Assembly (NCBI GenBank): GCA_031254675.1
Contig: JAIRTV010000291.1
Location: 1 to 6,916 of the forward strand
Direction of reading: 5' to 3'
Length of the DNA stretch: 6,916 nucleotides
Source of the DNA: Planctomycetaceae bacterium
GTDB lineage: Bacteria; Planctomycetota; Planctomycetia; Pirellulales; Thermoguttaceae
Of this stretch, positions 1-6,805 are shown one piece after another; position 1 is the stretch's first letter; each line of letters opens with the position of its first letter. The notes below the pieces were generated by a model. It did not search any database and was not told where the DNA came from. It saw only the letters and a list, made by a program, of their open reading frames with translations. The position numbers were made by a program, and so were the translations under genes.

Positions 1-120
1 TCGGCGCCAGCTTATCTGGTTATTTTTGATCGCCGTCCCCAAGCGAAAGAATTGTCGTGGGACGAAAAAATTTCGTGGACGCTTGATGAAGCAAGTCAAG
101 TTACGGTATTGGGATGTTAA
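1..120 (+). CDS. 3' end of an AAA-like ATPase / PD-(D/E)XK nuclease-type protein (partial)
   Basis: The first frame is open from the window edge to TAA at 118-120 and gives 39 residues; the start lies outside the window. The visible tail contains AYLVIFDRRP, then a WDEKISWTL stretch, and ends in VTVLGC. This pattern (a beta strand with L-V-I-F-D-R-R, a W-x-E-x-I segment, and a terminal V-T-V-x-G-C) resembles the C-terminus of bacterial proteins that join an AAA-like ATPase to a PD-(D/E)XK nuclease-type domain, often linked to defence or mobile DNA. That family call rests on recollection of the tail pattern only; no Walker motif or nuclease residue is in view. The reading frame itself is well supported by codon use like that of the following genes. 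Nothing ties it functionally to the downstream gene, which starts 251 bases later. Confidence 0.6.
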   Translation, partial: SAPAYLVIFDRRPQAKELSWDEKISWTLDEASQVTVLGC

Positions 121-140
121 AAAATATTTTTGTATTTTTT
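119..140 (+). terminator. possible A/T-only hairpin terminator after the partial gene
   Basis: AAAAAATA (119-126) is perfectly complementary to TATTTTTT (133-140), with a six-base loop between them. It begins inside the TAA stop codon of the upstream gene and ends in six T residues. The position and T tract fit a terminator for the upstream gene. However, the stem has no G-C pairs and would be weak, so it may only be a chance result of A- and T-rich DNA. Confidence 0.3.
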
Positions 141-371
141 AATCTTATTAACCGATATAATGTTGCCGCAAGGAGAAATGATTGGGAATATTCATTTGTC
201 TCTCTTGAAAACAAGAATTACCGGAGTAAAATATCGGCATAGTTAGCCTATTGAGTTGTATTGAAAATTGAATTTTTTATTTGATATTTTGGTTATCGCC
301 AGCGCAATTTTACGGTAAATGGCATAAATGGTTACTGTTATTTGAATGGTTTCCGTTATCCACTATGAACC
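121..371 (+). promoter_or_regulatory. intergenic region with candidate promoter for the OstA-like gene
   Basis: This 251-base gap holds no convincing gene. The best sigma-70-like pair is TTGAAA (205-210) and TAAAAT (227-232) with a 16-base spacer, which would give a 5' leader of about 130 bases before the ATG at 372. A perfect TATAAT lies at 156-161 but has no good -35 at a proper distance. A small odd palindrome, TTTAC-G-GTAAA, lies at 309-319. The 25 bases before the start codon contain no Shine-Dalgarno motif. The promoter assignment comes from consensus matching only. Confidence 0.3.
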
Positions 372-3300
372 ATGCGAATTTTTGCAACGATTGGCAGTTT
401 TTTCGTCGTACTTGTGTTGTATTTTTTGTACGGTTGGGTTTTGGTGCCGTTAGTTTTGCCAACTCCTACCGAGTTTACACCGCTTGTTACTTCGGACAAC
501 CCGACCAACGAAGAAATCGAACCATTTTTGTTTCTCTTTCCTGAAGAAGGTTGGGAGCGCAATCCCGAATCGGAAATTCATTATCTCCAATTTGGTCAGA
601 CGATCATTTTGTTCGGAAAAGACGAAGCACAAGGTAATATTGTCAAATTACAACCTTGCACGGTGTTAATGGTTCAGGGATTGGACGATCCCAATCTTAC
701 GGAAGCGGAACGGCACGAATGTATTCGGCAAGCAATTGTTATGCGAACACCGCATTACGCCGAAATTGAATTTGATCGAGATTTCAATTTCGGTCAGTTT
801 CCGTTACCGAATATCAAAGCCGGTCGCCTTTTTGGAAAAGTTACCATCGAAAGCGACCAGAAAGAAATCGGAGCACAAGACGATTTGTTTTTAGAAACAG
901 AAGATATTTCCATTACCGAATCGCCCGGGTTGACAAAAATTTCTACTTTTAAAGATGTTCGGTTTTATGCCGGTTATCATTACGGCGAAGGTTCAATGCT
1001 TAGTATGGAATTGGCGTTGTCTAATCCTAATTTGCCTCAATCGCCGAAAGAATTGAGTTTGGTGCGTTTCGAAAAATTAAAACAACTCAATCTTGTTTTT
1101 CCCGAAGACCCGAAATCTGTTCCGAAAATTTCGGACAAAACACAACAAACCGGATTGCAAACCGGTAACGCAAAGAAATCGTTGCGAAAATTTCCTGTTG
1201 TTCCATCCGGTCCGGCGACTTTACTTGATATTAAATGCCAACGTGAATTTATTTTTCAGTTTGTCAAAGCGGAGAAACCGAACGAAAAAAATGGGATTGC
1301 CAAATTTTTGGGAAATGCCGATGTTCGACGAACCAATCCGGACGGTTCAACCGATTTCTTAACCGCAGAGGAAATTCAAGTTAAATTTCAAACCAAAGAC
1401 AAACAATCAAACAACACTCAATCTGTTGCCAAAAACACGACAACCGGAAAATCAAACAATTTTGCTTCAAATAATGATTTCGGTAATTTGGAACCGGTAA
1501 GTTTTGAAGCTAATGGAAAATTGGCACAAAATAATCAACCTGTTGTTCCTGCCAAATTGACCAGTCAACAAAGCGGCGGGATTCTGATGACCGGAGATCA
1601 TATTTTGTACGATATTCGTAAGAATCTTTTGGTTCTCGAAACACAAACATTGTCTGGTGCGTCGAAAGAAGTTGAGATGGTTTTTCAGAATCAATATTTC
1701 ATACGAGGAGAAAAAAGTTTTCAATATTTATTGGGGGAAAACGGAGAATTTGGCAAATTGATTTCTGAGGGAAAAGGAAGTTTACGCGGAAATATTGGCA
1801 ACGAAAAAACTCCGAAAAAATTATTTTTATCTTGGAATGCGTTGTTGGTGGAACCGTATCCGATGGTGAAAAATCAGATTGTTCTGAAACTTTGGGGTGG
1901 AATTACTGCCAATATGGAAGGATTCGGAAGCATGACTGCCGGAAAATTTGATCTTTGGTGTAATATTGAACCAAAAACAGTTAATCCGAATATTGTCGAT
2001 CCAAAGACTGTTGAGCCGAAAACGAAAACAACTCCGAATATGTTACCGAAATTGAATTCTGATCAAGATACGCTATTCGGCGACAATAATAACGTAACGC
2101 CTGATCGTGCGGTGGTGATGGATAAGGTTCATTTTGTGAACGAAAAAGGAACGTGTGATGTCAATCGGTTGCATATTTTTTTCAAAACGATTTCTTCTAC
2201 GGGAGCGGTTACACAATCGCGTTGGACGCCTCGAATGTTGCTGGATTCGCCGCCGTTGATCCCTGATAATCAGTCGATGGTTGTTTCTCATCCGTCGGCA
2301 ACACATCGCCAACTCATTACATGGGCGGATGGTGTTTCAGCAATACCGTCAACAACAGCAACATCGACAAAAACTTCTTCGGTAATTCAACAGGTTCAAT
2401 TTGTCCAACCGCCGAATGCTCCACCGAATATTCCGCCGAATACTTCGCCGATTGTTCAATCAAAAGCGTCGGTCAATCCGAATCAAGCAAGCAATCAAAC
2501 CAATCAAACGACGACAACTCAAACTCCATCCGGTTTGGTTCCGTTGTATCAATCGCAACCGGTTCCGCCAGTTGGGACTTCGCCAACGGTTCCGGTGCGT
2601 CCGAACCAAAATCAAAATCCTAATGTTTCCGGTTCTGTTGCGTCACAGAATTTTCTTGGTATTCAATCTCAGGCATCGGCGCAATATGCAATTACCGGCA
2701 AACAGATGAATATGCAAGTTGTTTCCGGTGATGGACATTCCCATGTTGAAATGTTGGCGGTTGAAGGCAATGTCCGAATTACCGAAAAAACGGCATTGGA
2801 ACAATTACCTGATACAACTATTATTGAAATTAGCGGTGAAGAAGTTACGGTTTGGCATCCGTCGTCGCCTGAAACACAAATGTTGATTATGGGAAAACGA
2901 CAAGATGCTGTTTTTCGAGGGCGTGGAATTGAGTTACGGGCGAAAGAAATCAATATTGCCCGATCCAGTAACAAAATTTGGGTTCCCGGTGTTGGGCGTT
3001 TAATTGCTAATACGGATGCCGATTTGACACAAAAATATCTCCAAACAAAAAATACGGCAACAACAAATTCTGTTGAAACCGCAACTGCTTCCAATACGCC
3101 GGTTTCTCTTGTTCCTCTGAAATCCGCCAATAGCGCAACAGATACAAACTTAAATGCAACGATAAATGCCGACACAACCGCCAATACAACCGTTAATACA
3201 AAAATCAATCGAGACAACAGGTTGTTGGTGGATTGGAATGAAAACATGATTTTTAACGGTAAGGTGTTACAGTTTCTTGGAAAATCCGACAGAAACGGAA

Positions 3301-4133
3301 ATCGTGTTCGGGCGATTTATCAGGACAAAGAGGTTTGGTGTGATGTGATGGAAATTCATCTGAATCGTCTGATCTTGTTTTTCGATGACAAATCGGATGT
3401 CAAACCGGAAGCGGAAATGATTCAATGTGCTAATAATGTTTTTGTTCGCAGTCGGGAATTGGACGAACAGAATCAGTTAAAATCGTTGAGCAGCGCGGAA
3501 TTTGGTAAATTGCGATTTTATGTTGCGTCAAATTATTTTGTTGCGGAGGGACCGGCAGACCGACCTGGCATGTTACGTTTTACAAGTTTAAATTCTGACG
3601 AAGGATTTTCTAATACGAAAATGGGTTTACCGGAATCGTTGTCGTCTCATGAGGGGGGCGGGTTAAAATTTCTTTCGATTTGGTTTCATGATCATATTCA
3701 GGGAACATTTATTGGCGATATGCGTAATGTGGAAATTAGTGGGCGGGTACAAACGGTTTATCTTCCGGTCAATTCGTGGGACGATCATATTGGAATCGAC
3801 AATTTGAATATTGCACGAAAAAATGGTTACATTTTGGAATGTGAACAATTACATATTGTTGAAATGCCGGACATGAATAACAATCAGCAGAACACATTGG
3901 AATTGACGGCGTTTGGCAATGCTTCGATTGACAACAGCAAATTCTATGGTAAAGCGCGCACGATCAAATACAATCAGGCGAAAACGCTTGTAACATTTGA
4001 CGGCAACGCAAAAATTCATACCTTTGAAGAAGGCAAAAAATCTGAAACGGCGGCAGAAACAATTCAATACGATACAAAAAGTAAAGCAATACGAATGAAT
4101 CAATCGCAAGGAATCCAGATTGGCGGTCAATAA
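372..4133 (+). CDS. large membrane-anchored OstA/LptA-like envelope protein
   Basis: This 1253-residue protein has a hydrophobic N-terminal segment (about residues 7-29, FVVLVLYFLYGWVLVPLVL) that fits an inner-membrane anchor or uncleaved signal, with the rest in the periplasm. Several stretches resemble LptC/LptA (OstA) beta-jellyroll strands: about 130-220 (LFGKVTIES, TFKDVRFY), 403-424 (ILMTGDHILYDIRKNLLVLE), 780-880 (VEGNVRI, IEISGEEVTVW), 950-1010 (NMIFNGKVLQF), and clearest at 1177-1250 (LTAFGNASIDNSKFYG, FDGNAKI, ETIQYDTKSKAI). Linkers at about 653-757 (P/Q/N/S/T-rich) and 890-948 (T/N/A-rich) separate them. LptA and LptC carry lipopolysaccharide across the periplasm and are each only about 180-200 residues, so this is several times larger. 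The start is fixed by an in-frame TGA at 366-368, six bases upstream. There is no Shine-Dalgarno sequence. An exact role in LPS transport is inferred; a different lipid-binding or scaffold role is possible. Confidence 0.8.
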   Translation: MRIFATIGSFFVVLVLYFLYGWVLVPLVLPTPTEFTPLVTSDNPTNEEIEPFLFLFPEEGWERNPESEIHYLQFGQTIILFGKDEAQGNIVKLQPCTVLMVQGLDDPNLTEAERHECIRQAIVMRTPHYAEIEFDRDFNFGQFPLPNIKAGRLFGKVTIESDQKEIGAQDDLFLETEDISITESPGLTKISTFKDVRFYAGYHYGEGSMLSMELALSNPNLPQSPKELSLVRFEKLKQLNLVFPEDPKSVPKISDKTQQTGLQTGNAKKSLRKFPVVPSGPATLLDIKCQREFIFQFVKAEKPNEKNGIAKFLGNADVRRTNPDGSTDFLTAEEIQVKFQTKDKQSNNTQSVAKNTTTGKSNNFASNNDFGNLEPVSFEANGKLAQNNQPVVPAKLTSQQSGGILMTGDHILYDIRKNLLVLETQTLSGASKEVEMVFQNQYFIRGEKSFQYLLGENGEFGKLISEGKGSLRGNIGNEKTPKKLFLSWNALLVEPYPMVKNQIVLKLWGGITANMEGFGSMTAGKFDLWCNIEPKTVNPNIVDPKTVEPKTKTTPNMLPKLNSDQDTLFGDNNNVTPDRAVVMDKVHFVNEKGTCDVNRLHIFFKTISSTGAVTQSRWTPRMLLDSPPLIPDNQSMVVSHPSATHRQLITWADGVSAIPSTTATSTKTSSVIQQVQFVQPPNAPPNIPPNTSPIVQSKASVNPNQASNQTNQTTTTQTPSGLVPLYQSQPVPPVGTSPTVPVRPNQNQNPNVSGSVASQNFLGIQSQASAQYAITGKQMNMQVVSGDGHSHVEMLAVEGNVRITEKTALEQLPDTTIIEISGEEVTVWHPSSPETQMLIMGKRQDAVFRGRGIELRAKEINIARSSNKIWVPGVGRLIANTDADLTQKYLQTKNTATTNSVETATASNTPVSLVPLKSANSATDTNLNATINADTTANTTVNTKINRDNRLLVDWNENMIFNGKVLQFLGKSDRNGNRVRAIYQDKEVWCDVMEIHLNRLILFFDDKSDVKPEAEMIQCANNVFVRSRELDEQNQLKSLSSAEFGKLRFYVASNYFVAEGPADRPGMLRFTSLNSDEGFSNTKMGLPESLSSHEGGGLKFLSIWFHDHIQGTFIGDMRNVEISGRVQTVYLPVNSWDDHIGIDNLNIARKNGYILECEQLHIVEMPDMNNNQQNTLELTAFGNASIDNSKFYGKARTIKYNQAKTLVTFDGNAKIHTFEEGKKSETAAETIQYDTKSKAIRMNQSQGIQIGGQ
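2409..2447 (+). repeat. 12-nt in-frame tandem repeat coding for PPNx units
   Basis: Three consecutive 12-base units (ccgccgaatgct, ccaccgaatatt, ccgccgaatact) and a decaying fourth encode PPNA, PPNI, PPNT and SP at residues 680-693 of the OstA-like protein. They sit in its low-complexity linker. Such a linker can gain or lose units without a frameshift, so its length may vary among strains. Confidence 0.7.
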
Positions 4134-4324
4134 TTAGTTTCTGTTGATTTTATGCGAAGTAAAATATTTACACACATATTTTGTAGCAAAATATTACAAA
4201 ATACGGCGTTACACGAACATGATCATGATGACGATCCAAAGTATCGTTTGTCAATGTAGAAAGTGTCCTTTTTTTTCAATCTCAAGAGACCGATTTTCGT
4301 TTCTTCAAATTTTTTTGATTCACT
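4134..4324 (+). promoter_or_regulatory. intergenic region upstream of the sulfatase
   Basis: This 191-base gap holds no convincing gene. It contains an interrupted palindrome, GTAAA-ata-TTTAC (4159-4171), followed by a near-direct repeat of its A/T core (agtaaaatatttaca at 4158-4172, agcaaaatattaca at 4185-4198). It also has a perfect 10-base palindrome CATGATCATG (4218-4227), a small hairpin ACGAT/ATCGT (4231-4247) and a run of eight T residues after 4268. The palindromes could be operator sites. No -35/-10 pair with good spacing stands out, and no strong terminator for the upstream gene is visible. Confidence 0.3.
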
Positions 4325-6268
4325 ATGAAAAGTTCATTTACGTTTCTTTGTTTTTTTTCAACGGTTAGTTTTTTTTGTTTTTTTTCGTTACTGTGTCAGG
4401 CGTTGGAGCGTCCCAATGTTTTACTTATTTTGGCGGACGATCTTGGTTGGAGTGATACGACGCTTTACGGTACGACTCAATATTATCAAACGCCCAATCT
4501 CGAACGTCTTGCCAAACGTGGTGTAACATTTACTCGTGCTTATTCTGCTAGTCCGCTTTGTTCGCCGACGCGCAGTAGTATTATGACTGGTTTACATCCG
4601 GCTCGTTTGGGAATTACAACGCCGTCTTGTCATTTGCCGGAAGTGATTCTGACCGCGGCATCGGGTCTTGACGCTCCACCCAATGAACCGGTACTCCAAC
4701 CGTTTACTGTAACACGCTTGAACACAACCTACAACACTCTTGCCGAATCACTCAAAAAAGCAGGTTATGCAACAGCTCATTTCGGTAAATGGCATCTCGG
4801 TAGAGAACCCTATTCGCCGTTGGAACATGGATTTGATACGGATATTCCTCACTATTACGGACCAGGTCCGGCGGGAAGTTATGTTGCTCCGTGGAAATTC
4901 AAAAATTCCGGTACGAATTTTGATGCGGATCAAGACGTTCCTGACCAACATCTCGAAGATCGAATGGCTCAGGAAGCGGTGCGATGGTTGGAACAACACA
5001 AAGACGAACCTTTTTTTCTCAATTATTGGATGTTTAGTGTTCATGCTCCGTTTGATGCCAAAAAAACGTTGATCGAAAAATACCGGCAACGTCTTGATTC
5101 CAATAATCCGCAGCACAGTCCAACGTATGCGGCAATGATTGAAAGTATGGACGATGCGGTTGGAACATTGCTGGACGCATTGGATCGTTTGGGAATTGCT
5201 GATACAACAATGATCATTTTTTATTCGGACAACGGTGGAAACATGTACGATACGGTTGACGATACAACACCCACCTCCAATATTCCGTTGCGCGGCGGAA
5301 AAGGGACGTTGTTCGAAGGTGGAATTCGTGTTCCGTGTGTAACCGTTTTGCCGGGCGTTACGAAAAGCGGAACTCAGTCCGATCAGATTATTCAAAGTTG
5401 TGATTTATTTCCGACAATTCTTGATATTCTTGGACTAAAATCCGAAACAAATTTCGATGGTATTAGTATTGTTCCGGTTCTCAAGGGCGAAACACTGGAA
5501 CGCGATACGATTTTTACATTTTTTCCGCATTATGCTAAAGTTACTCCTGACTGGTTACCTCCTGCGGTTTCTGTTCACAGTGGTGATTGGAAATTGATAC
5601 GAATTTTTCATGGCGAACTGAATGGTCAACATCAATGGAAATTGTACAATTTACGTGAGGACATTGGCGAAAAAAATGATCTTGCTGCTAAAGAGCCGGA
5701 ACGTGTTAAGGAATTGGACGCAAAAATTGAGCAATTTCTCGTGGACACGAAAGCGGTTGTTCCGATTCCGAACCCTAAATTCAAACCCGAATTGCATGAT
5801 TCCGCTCAAATTGGCGTACCTGTTCGACATCAACCAAGAGTACACAATCCGTCGGTTGCTGGTTGGACACCGAGTGCGGATTGCAAACTAAAAATCGAAG
5901 CCGGAACTTTGTTAATCGAATCAAACGGCAATGATCCGCAAATTGTTTATCACTTGCCGAAACCATTACTCGCTGGAAAATACCAACTTGAATTGACGTT
6001 ATCTTCCAATTCGCAAGGACAAGCACAATTTTTTTGGCACGAAAATGGTATTGCTCCGACATTTATTCGGCATCGGAGTGTTTTGTTGAAGACTAATCAT
6101 GACGGTGAAGTACACAATTACCGGACAGAATTTACTGCGGCGCACGAAATTTTGGCGGTTCGGTTTGATCCGTCAACTGCTTCGGGAAAAATTCGTCTAA
6201 CAGAAATGAAACTGACCGATACTAATGGAAAAATTGTACAACAATGGAAATTCAAACCCAAACAATAA
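4325..6268 (+). CDS. secreted type I (formylglycine-dependent) sulfatase
   Basis: This 647-residue hydrolase cleaves sulfate esters, probably on sulfated glycans, outside the cytoplasm. A signal peptide covers about residues 1-26 (K2, hydrophobic F6-L23, cleavage possibly after C-Q-A). The alkaline-phosphatase-like sulfatase fold follows: metal ligands D38-D39 in ILADDLGWSD, the signature C79-S-P-T-R83 whose cysteine is normally converted to formylglycine, FGKWHLG (153-159, with H157), SVHAPF (238-243, H240), SDNGG (301-305, metal-binding D302-N303) and GGKGTLFEGGIRVP (324-337, K326 and R335). The usual C-terminal subdomain (GDWKLIR, YNLREDIGE) ends near residue 487. About 140 further residues form a beta-rich module. 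Activity needs a formylglycine-generating or anSME-type enzyme, which is not in this window. An in-frame TGA at 4316-4318 and the next Met at 87 fix the start. No Shine-Dalgarno sequence is present. The substrate and S1 subfamily cannot be read from the sequence. Confidence 0.95.
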   Translation: MKSSFTFLCFFSTVSFFCFFSLLCQALERPNVLLILADDLGWSDTTLYGTTQYYQTPNLERLAKRGVTFTRAYSASPLCSPTRSSIMTGLHPARLGITTPSCHLPEVILTAASGLDAPPNEPVLQPFTVTRLNTTYNTLAESLKKAGYATAHFGKWHLGREPYSPLEHGFDTDIPHYYGPGPAGSYVAPWKFKNSGTNFDADQDVPDQHLEDRMAQEAVRWLEQHKDEPFFLNYWMFSVHAPFDAKKTLIEKYRQRLDSNNPQHSPTYAAMIESMDDAVGTLLDALDRLGIADTTMIIFYSDNGGNMYDTVDDTTPTSNIPLRGGKGTLFEGGIRVPCVTVLPGVTKSGTQSDQIIQSCDLFPTILDILGLKSETNFDGISIVPVLKGETLERDTIFTFFPHYAKVTPDWLPPAVSVHSGDWKLIRIFHGELNGQHQWKLYNLREDIGEKNDLAAKEPERVKELDAKIEQFLVDTKAVVPIPNPKFKPELHDSAQIGVPVRHQPRVHNPSVAGWTPSADCKLKIEAGTLLIESNGNDPQIVYHLPKPLLAGKYQLELTLSSNSQGQAQFFWHENGIAPTFIRHRSVLLKTNHDGEVHNYRTEFTAAHEILAVRFDPSTASGKIRLTEMKLTDTNGKIVQQWKFKPKQ

Positions 6269-6293
6269 GGCGACTTCTAGAGCGTGTTATACT

Positions 6294-6344
6294 TTACAAC
6301 GCCACCAATTGTTCTTTTTTGAAGTTTTGAAATTTTGGAGTCAT
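6294..6344 (-). CDS. candidate 16-residue small ORF overlapping the previous one (TAATG)
   Basis: This minus-strand frame encodes MTPKFQNFKKEQLVAL and its ATG shares one base with the TAA of the preceding small ORF (TAATG), the arrangement used for translational coupling. It ends 26 bases from the sulfatase stop codon, so the two would converge. The peptide is unrecognised. A pair of short frames side by side could equally be one older gene broken by a frameshift. Confidence 0.15.
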   Translation of the reverse strand: MTPKFQNFKKEQLVAL

Positions 6345-6391
6345 TAGTTTTTTGATTTCTTATCGTCATCGGTATAAGTAGCACGCAACAT
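6344..6391 (-). CDS. candidate 15-residue small ORF with a strong ribosome binding site
   Basis: On the minus strand an ATG at 6391-6389 opens a 15-codon frame (MLRATYTDDDKKSKN) ending in TAA. It is preceded by AAAGGAG (plus-strand 6399-6405) at a 7-base spacing, an ideal Shine-Dalgarno arrangement that neither large gene in this window has. The peptide is rich in charged residues and I do not recognise it. It could be a leader peptide, the remnant of a decayed gene or a chance ORF. The same frame stays open without a start for about 20 codons upstream, which is compatible with a remnant. At this length coding status cannot be judged from sequence alone. Confidence 0.2.
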   Translation of the reverse strand: MLRATYTDDDKKSKN

Positions 6392-6528
6392 CCTTAGACT
6401 CCTTTCTGATATGAGCAACACAAAACTAGAGTAGAACCAATTTAACTGAAGTATAAACTATCTAAAGGCTCTCGAAACGTGTCCGTTCATTGACGGTGCG
6501 GAGTATAATATAAATATTTATGCCTTGT

Positions 6529-6553
6529 CTGAAAGAGGTGGACAACCTTTCAG
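6529..6553 (+). other. hairpin abutting the left edge of the large inverted repeat
   Basis: CTGAAA (6529-6534) pairs with TTTCAG (6548-6553), then GGT (6537-6539) pairs with ACC (6545-6547) across a two-base GA bulge, with loop GGACA. The stem has nine pairs. It ends where the heptad repeats of the large element begin. No T-run follows, so a Rho-independent terminator is unlikely. Confidence 0.4.
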
Positions 6554-6586
6554 TTAATAGTTATGAGTGAATAGTGAATAGTTGAA
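6552..6586 (+). repeat. array of five degenerate heptads (left outer)
   Basis: Five head-to-tail 7-base units (AGTTAAT, AGTTATG, AGTGAAT twice, AGTTGAA) run without gaps. The first unit begins six bases outside the defined arm, so the repeat element probably starts here. The mirrored array TTCAACT, ATTCACT twice, CATAACT lies at 6888-6915. Confidence 0.8.
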
Positions 6587-6590
6587 ATGC

Positions 6591-6633
6591 CGCAAGCGGA
6601 ATTATTACCAAAATGGCAATAATTCCGCTTGCG
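6591..6633 (+). repeat. 43-nt hairpin A, left copy
   Basis: A perfect 16-base stem (6591-6606 with 6618-6633, outer half CGCAAGCGG) continues through one A/C mismatch (6607, 6617) and two more pairs to a small A-rich loop. It is nested inside the larger arm. Confidence 0.9.
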
Positions 6634-6638
6634 ACACT

Positions 6639-6659
6639 ATCAACTATCAACTATTAACT
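6639..6659 (+). repeat. inner heptad block of the left arm
   Basis: Three contiguous units, ATCAACT, ATCAACT and ATTAACT, are the reverse complement of the AGTTGAT type. The matching right-arm block at 6815-6835 reads AGTTGAT, AGTGGAA, AGTTGAT, and this is where all three arm mismatches lie. Confidence 0.8.
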
Positions 6660-6668
6660 ACAAGGTGG

Positions 6669-6691
6669 GTGATGTTTCGCCGAAACATCAC
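6669..6691 (+). repeat. 23-nt hairpin B, left copy
   Basis: GTGATGTTTCG and CGAAACATCAC form an 11-base perfect inverted repeat around a single central C (6680). It is the innermost piece of the left arm. Confidence 0.9.
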
Positions 6692-6707
6692 ATTGCCGCA
6701 AGGCAAT
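6692..6707 (+). repeat. 16-nt hairpin C with GCAA loop, left side only
   Basis: ATTGCC (6692-6697) and GGCAAT (6702-6707) form a perfect 6-base stem closed by GCAA, which fits the GNRA tetraloop class. It has no counterpart on the right side, where only CA (6781-6782) separates the arm from the inner repeat. Confidence 0.75.
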
Positions 6708-6712
6708 TCTAA

Positions 6713-6780
6713 CCCTGTGTTGAGCTGGCAATCAGATTCCAAACCGCTCGGCAACACAAATTGCCAGCCGAACACAAGGG
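6713..6780. repeat. imperfect inner inverted repeat in the element centre
   Basis: The 20 bases at 6713-6732 (CCCTGTGTTGAGCTGGCAAT) pair with 6760-6780 apart from a one-base indel and two adjacent mismatches. A 27-base terminal loop lies between them. This continues the symmetry of the outer arms at lower identity. Confidence 0.8.
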
Positions 6781-6782
6781 CA

Positions 6783-6805
6783 GTGATGTTTCGGCGAAAC
6801 ATCAC
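6783..6805 (+). repeat. 23-nt hairpin B, right copy
   Basis: The same 11-base stem sequences occur around a central G (6794). Because the motif is itself palindromic, the two copies read almost identically in either orientation. Confidence 0.9.

Larger units (their letters stand above)
6269..6557. other. intergenic region downstream of the sulfatase
   Basis: No large gene is visible in these 289 bases on either strand. A T-run at 6314-6320 follows a short, weak ACAA/TTGT pairing (6297-6313) and could be a poor terminator for the sulfatase. On the + strand TATAAT occurs at 6504-6509, with TTGACG (6490-6495) only eight bases upstream, which is too close for a normal promoter. The minus strand holds two tiny overlapping reading frames, listed separately. 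Confidence 0.5.
6558..6691 (+). repeat. left arm of the long inverted repeat
   Basis: This 134-base arm is complementary to 6783-6916 at 131 positions. The three differences fall within the inner heptad block at 6639-6659. Complementarity stops at A6692 against A6782. Confidence 0.95.

Noticed and set aside
163..173. TTGCCGCAAGG shared with hairpin C at 6693-6703
   Set aside because: An 11-base match between two places in a 6.9-kb window is expected by chance, and the flanks do not match.
178..246. 22-codon + strand frame preceded by AGGAG
   Set aside because: The AGGAG (171-175) is only two bases from the ATG, too close for normal initiation, and the peptide has no recognisable feature.
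281..544. 87-codon + strand frame overlapping the OstA-like gene start
   Set aside because: It runs out of frame into the OstA-like gene, has no ribosome binding site, and the overlapping frame carries the clear membrane anchor.
2669..3247. 192-codon minus-strand frame inside the OstA-like gene
   Set aside because: It lies wholly antisense to a well-supported gene and its composition follows from that gene's codons.
4144..4368. 74-codon + strand frame between the two large genes
   Set aside because: It overlaps the sulfatase signal-peptide region out of frame, has no ribosome binding site and is dominated by T-run residues.
4748..5395. 215-codon minus-strand frame inside the sulfatase gene
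   Set aside because: It is antisense to the sulfatase catalytic core, and no independent domain is visible.
6490..6509. TTGACG and TATAAT as a promoter
   Set aside because: The spacer is only eight bases, far from the 16-18 needed by sigma-70-type polymerase.
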